Shown here: positions 61,386-64,000 of the stretch, piece after piece
Layout of the letters: every line of letters starts with the position of its first letter
Position numbering within the stretch: the stretch's first letter is position 1
NCBI RefSeq assembly: GCF_006704125.1
Contig: NZ_VIGH01000006.1
Location: forward strand, 248,001 to 312,000
Direction of reading: 5' to 3'
Origin: Rhodococcus spelaei
GTDB lineage: Bacteria; Actinomycetota; Actinomycetes; Mycobacteriales; Mycobacteriaceae
Length of the DNA stretch: 64,000 nucleotides
Program-made: the position numbers and the translations under genes
Notes under the pieces: generated by a model
Told to the model about the DNA's origin: nothing
Database searches by the model: none
What the model saw: the letters and a program-made list of their open reading frames with translations, nothing else

Positions 61386-62627
61386 TCAGTGCAGCGACAC
61401 ACCCAGCAGGGCGTCCACCGCGTCCGCGAGCAGGCCGGGTGCCGCCGCGTCCGAACCACCGTGCTCGACTGCGCGGGTGGCCCAGCCGTCGACCGCGTCG
61501 ATCGCCTTCGCAGTGTCCAGATCGTCGGCCAGGTGCTGACGCAGCCTGGCGACGGTGTCCTCGGCCGACTGCGCGGTCGGACGGGCCGCGGCGCGGCGCC
61601 ACAGGTCCAGGCGCCGCTCGGCGTCGGCGAGCACCTCGCCGGTCCAGGCCCGGTCGGTTCGGTAGTGGCCGGAGAGCAGGCCGAGGCGGATCGCCATCGG
61701 GTCCACGCCCTCGCCGCGCAGCTTCGAGACGAACACCAGGTTCCCGCGGCTCTTGGACATCTTCTCGCCGTCCAGGCCGATCATCCCGGCGTGCACGTAG
61801 TGCCGGGCGAAACGGCGTTCGAGCACAAGCGATTCCGCGTGCGCGGCGGAGAACTCGTGATGCGGGAAGATCAGGTCGCTGCCGCCGCCCTGCACGTCGA
61901 ACCCGGAACCGATGCGGTTCAACGCGATTGCCGAGCACTCGATGTGCCAGCCCGGTCGGCCGGCACCGAACGGCGACGGCCACGACGGTTCGCCCGGCCG
62001 CTGCGCACGCCACACCAGCGCGTCGAGTCGGTCCTGCTTTCCGTGCCGGTCCGGGTCGCCGCCGCGCTCGGCGAAGAAGCGTTCCATCGTCTCGCGGTCG
62101 TAGCCGGACTCGTAGCCGAACTGCTCGGTGGCGTCCGCCCGGAAGTAGACGTCCGGGTACTCGGCGTCGTCGACGATGTACGCCGCGCCGGCCGCGAGCA
62201 GCTTCTCCACCATCTCGACGACCTCGTTCACCGACTCCACCGCGCCGATGTAGTCCCGCGGCGGCAGCACCCGCAGCGCCTCCATGTCCTCACGGAAGAG
62301 CGCGGTCTCCCGCATACCGAGTACCACCCAGTCCTCGCCGTCGCGGTTGGCGCGCTCGAACAGCGGGTCGTCGACGTCGGTGACGTTCTGCACGTAGTGC
62401 ACGTTGTGCCCGGCGTCGCGCCAGAGCCGGTTCACCAGATCGAAGGCGAGGTAGGTCGCGGCGTGCCCGAGGTGGGTGGCGTCGTACGGGGTGATTCCGC
62501 ACACGTACATGGTGGCGGTGTCACCGGGTGTCACCGGCCGGACCCGACGGTCCGCGGTGTCGAACAGCCGCAGCGGCGGCCCCTGACCGGGAACGGACGG
62601 AACGGCTACTTCGGACCAGGACTGCAT
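61386..62627 (-). CDS. mshC: MshC, cysteine:glucosaminyl-inositol ligase
   Basis: 413 aa, cysteinyl-tRNA-synthetase-like. [11 protein letters not shown] contains the HIGH-type motif and follows the zinc cysteine C43; HIECSAIAL gives a second zinc ligand, and [10 protein letters not shown] is the KMSKS motif. It lacks the tRNA anticodon domain, which is how MshC differs from CysS. It joins cysteine to GlcN-Ins in mycothiol synthesis. It follows the SCO1664-family gene by 49 bp, the conserved actinobacterial order. Confidence 0.96.
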   Translation of the reverse strand: MQSWSEVAVPSVPGQGPPLRLFDTADRRVRPVTPGDTATMYVCGITPYDATHLGHAATYLAFDLVNRLWRDAGHNVHYVQNVTDVDDPLFERANRDGEDWVVLGMRETALFREDMEALRVLPPRDYIGAVESVNEVVEMVEKLLAAGAAYIVDDAEYPDVYFRADATEQFGYESGYDRETMERFFAERGGDPDRHGKQDRLDALVWRAQRPGEPSWPSPFGAGRPGWHIECSAIALNRIGSGFDVQGGGSDLIFPHHEFSAAHAESLVLERRFARHYVHAGMIGLDGEKMSKSRGNLVFVSKLRGEGVDPMAIRLGLLSGHYRTDRAWTGEVLADAERRLDLWRRAAARPTAQSAEDTVARLRQHLADDLDTAKAIDAVDGWATRAVEHGGSDAAAPGLLADAVDALLGVSLH

Positions 62628-62676
62628 GCCGCCGAGCCTATCCGAGCGCCGACCGGGCGGCCCGCAGGCGTCGGTT

Positions 62677-63495
62677 TCAGAAGGCCGGCCACGGGATGCG
62701 GCGGTGCCCGGACGGCAGCGGCATCACCGGCTCGGCCAGCATGGCCTCGGCGCGAGCGCGCAGGGCGTCGACCTCCGCGACCGTCACGTACTCGCCGAGC
62801 CGGTCGCCGAACTCCCCGTTCAGCGAGCCCGCCAGCGTCTCGACGTCCACCAGCAGGTCGCCGCGGACACCCTGACCGGCCCACCCCCACAGCACCGTGC
62901 GGAGCTTGTCCTCGGTGTGCAAACAGATTCCGTGGTCGACGCCGTACACCGACCCGTCGGTTCCCTCCAGTGCGTGCCCGCCCTTGCGGTCGGCGTTGTT
63001 GAGCAACACGTCGAGTACCGCCATCCGTTGCAACCGCGGGTCGTCGGCGTGGATCAGCGCGACCTCCTCGCCCTCGCCGTCGTAGGCGCGCAGCACCTGG
63101 AACCACCCCTCCGGCACCTGGTCGGGCGGGCACACGTCGACCAGGTCGAGCCGTTCGCCGAGTTCGCCGGTGGGTTCGGGGGTGTCCACCCAACGCTGGA
63201 CCATGCCGCGGCCGTACGGACCGTCACGCAGGATCGTGCGGGGGATGACACCCCAGCCCAGTTCCTCCGAGACCAGGTACGACGCGACCTCACGGCCCGC
63301 CAGGGTGCCGTCCGGGAAGTCCCACAGCGGTCGTTCGCCGCGCACCGGCTTGTACACGCAGCGCAGGCTCTGCCCGTTGGCGCTCGCCTCGCAGACCAGC
63401 GTCGCGTTGCTGGCGGTCACGATCCGGCCGAGCACCGTCAGCTCACCGGTCGCGAGCGGGTCGGGGTCCTCGATCTCGAAGTGGTCGGCGGTCAA
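62677..63495 (-). CDS. SCO1664-family protein (PI-kinase-like fold)
   Basis: 272 aa, equivalent to Rv2133c. It has kinase-like features of the phosphatidylinositol 3/4-kinase-related family: [34 protein letters not shown] (Lys and Glu), [16 protein letters not shown] and GVDHGICLH resembling the catalytic and metal loops. Function not established. The start is a TTG at 63495, 3 bp after the DUF3090 stop codon, with a ribosome site (GAGGAG) inside the end of that gene. Operon with DUF3090 and mshC. Confidence 0.86.
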   Translation of the reverse strand: MTADHFEIEDPDPLATGELTVLGRIVTASNATLVCEASANGQSLRCVYKPVRGERPLWDFPDGTLAGREVASYLVSEELGWGVIPRTILRDGPYGRGMVQRWVDTPEPTGELGERLDLVDVCPPDQVPEGWFQVLRAYDGEGEEVALIHADDPRLQRMAVLDVLLNNADRKGGHALEGTDGSVYGVDHGICLHTEDKLRTVLWGWAGQGVRGDLLVDVETLAGSLNGEFGDRLGEYVTVAEVDALRARAEAMLAEPVMPLPSGHRRIPWPAF

Positions 63496-63498
63496 CGG

Positions 63499-64000
63499 CT
63501 AGGTCTCCTCGGCGGTTTCGTCGGCGCGGCCGAACGTCGCGCCGCGCCGGTAGCCGTTGGTCCGGATGCAGACGTGTCCCTCGGGTGAGAGCGGTTCACC
63601 GCACAGCGGGCACGGCGCCCGGCCGGCCGAGATCACCCGTTCCGACCGCAGCGCGAACTCGCGGGCCTGCTCCGGGGTGAGGAACACCCGCACCGCGTCC
63701 GGGCCCTCGTCCACGTCGTCGAGGACGACCGACTCGTCGACCTCGGACTCGCTGACCGCGAGCAGTTCCACCACGACCGCGCCCGCGTCGGAATCCCAGC
63801 CGAGACCCATCGTCCCGACCCGGAACTCGGCGTCGACCGGCATCACCAGTGGGCTGGTGTCCTCGAGGTCGGACTCCTCGGGCGGGATGTCGGTACCGAA
63901 GCGGCGGTGCACCTCGTCGAGCAGCAACCCCATCCGGTCCGCGAGAACCTGCACCTGCTGCTTCTCCAGCGCAACGCTCACCACCCGGGACTCGTGGATC
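63499..64000 (-). CDS. DUF3090 family protein, partial (5' end outside window)
   Basis: The reading frame remains open to the right edge (IHESRVVSVALEKQQVQVLADR), so the start lies outside; about 166 residues are visible. It corresponds to Rv2134c. The C-terminal part has a CPLCG and HVC zinc-ribbon-like set of cysteines. Function unknown. It is the first of the DUF3090 - SCO1664 - mshC run, which is conserved in actinobacteria. Confidence 0.9.
   Translation of the reverse strand, partial: IHESRVVSVALEKQQVQVLADRMGLLLDEVHRRFGTDIPPEESDLEDTSPLVMPVDAEFRVGTMGLGWDSDAGAVVVELLAVSESEVDESVVLDDVDEGPDAVRVFLTPEQAREFALRSERVISAGRAPCPLCGEPLSPEGHVCIRTNGYRRGATFGRADETAEET

Overview
The window comes from a GC-rich actinobacterium with a mycolic-acid envelope (order Mycobacteriales), most likely a Rhodococcus/Nocardia-type genus. 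The evidence is a complete Pup-proteasome locus, mycothiol synthesis (mshC), two MspA-type outer-membrane porins, and gene order that follows the Mycobacterium tuberculosis block Rv2089c-Rv2134c over much of its length. I saw no rRNA, tRNA, CRISPR array, insertion sequence or prophage. Coding density is high. Intergenic gaps are short and often carry perfect inverted repeats.

Layout. 1-2783: the N-terminal half of an R2-like ligand-binding oxidase, an M24 aminopeptidase and a PolA-like 5'-3' exonuclease. 2829-4488: a divergent TetR regulator / SAM-methyltransferase pair with a clear palindromic operator. 4537-9567: a DUF4333 membrane protein, HelY helicase, TatC and TatA. 9640-19777: the protein-modification and degradation island pafC-pafB-pafA-prcA-prcB-pup-dop-arc (all minus strand). 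It is interrupted only by a deazaflavin-dependent nitroreductase-type protein and a Nudix hydrolase between dop and arc. 19953-24412: an LppK-like lipoprotein, trmI, a RecB-type Fe-S nuclease, a thioesterase, hisG and hisE. 24478-33675: a peptide ABC transporter with a fused double ATPase, a HAD phosphatase and metH, all minus strand. 33727-35594: a PAC2 protein and a haloalkane dehalogenase. 35709-45350: nirBD-narGHJI as one tightly packed plus-strand cluster, covering nitrate to nitrite to ammonium. 45483-47019: two nearly identical MspA porins in tandem. 47170-54238: a three-gene Wadjet-type (type III, TIGR02677/02678/02680) SMC plasmid-defence locus in which the expected JetD nuclease gene is missing. 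54284-60931: an accessory cluster with a BTAD/AAA regulator, a BBE-type flavin oxidase, a PadR regulator with its own operator, and a flavin monooxygenase. 60928-64000: a DUF1622 membrane protein, mshC, an SCO1664-family protein and a DUF3090 protein cut by the window edge.

How the parts work together. Dop deamidates Pup-GlnGln to Pup-Glu, PafA ligates it to lysines, Arc/Mpa unfolds the tagged protein and PrcAB degrades it. PafBC is a WYL-domain regulator pair encoded downstream of pafA. NarGHI respires nitrate with NarJ as chaperone, NirBD reduces the nitrite to ammonium, and the adjacent porins could carry small anions across the outer membrane (inference). The Jet proteins should form a condensin-like complex on circular DNA, but without a local JetD the cleavage step is unexplained. 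That is the most interesting observation here.
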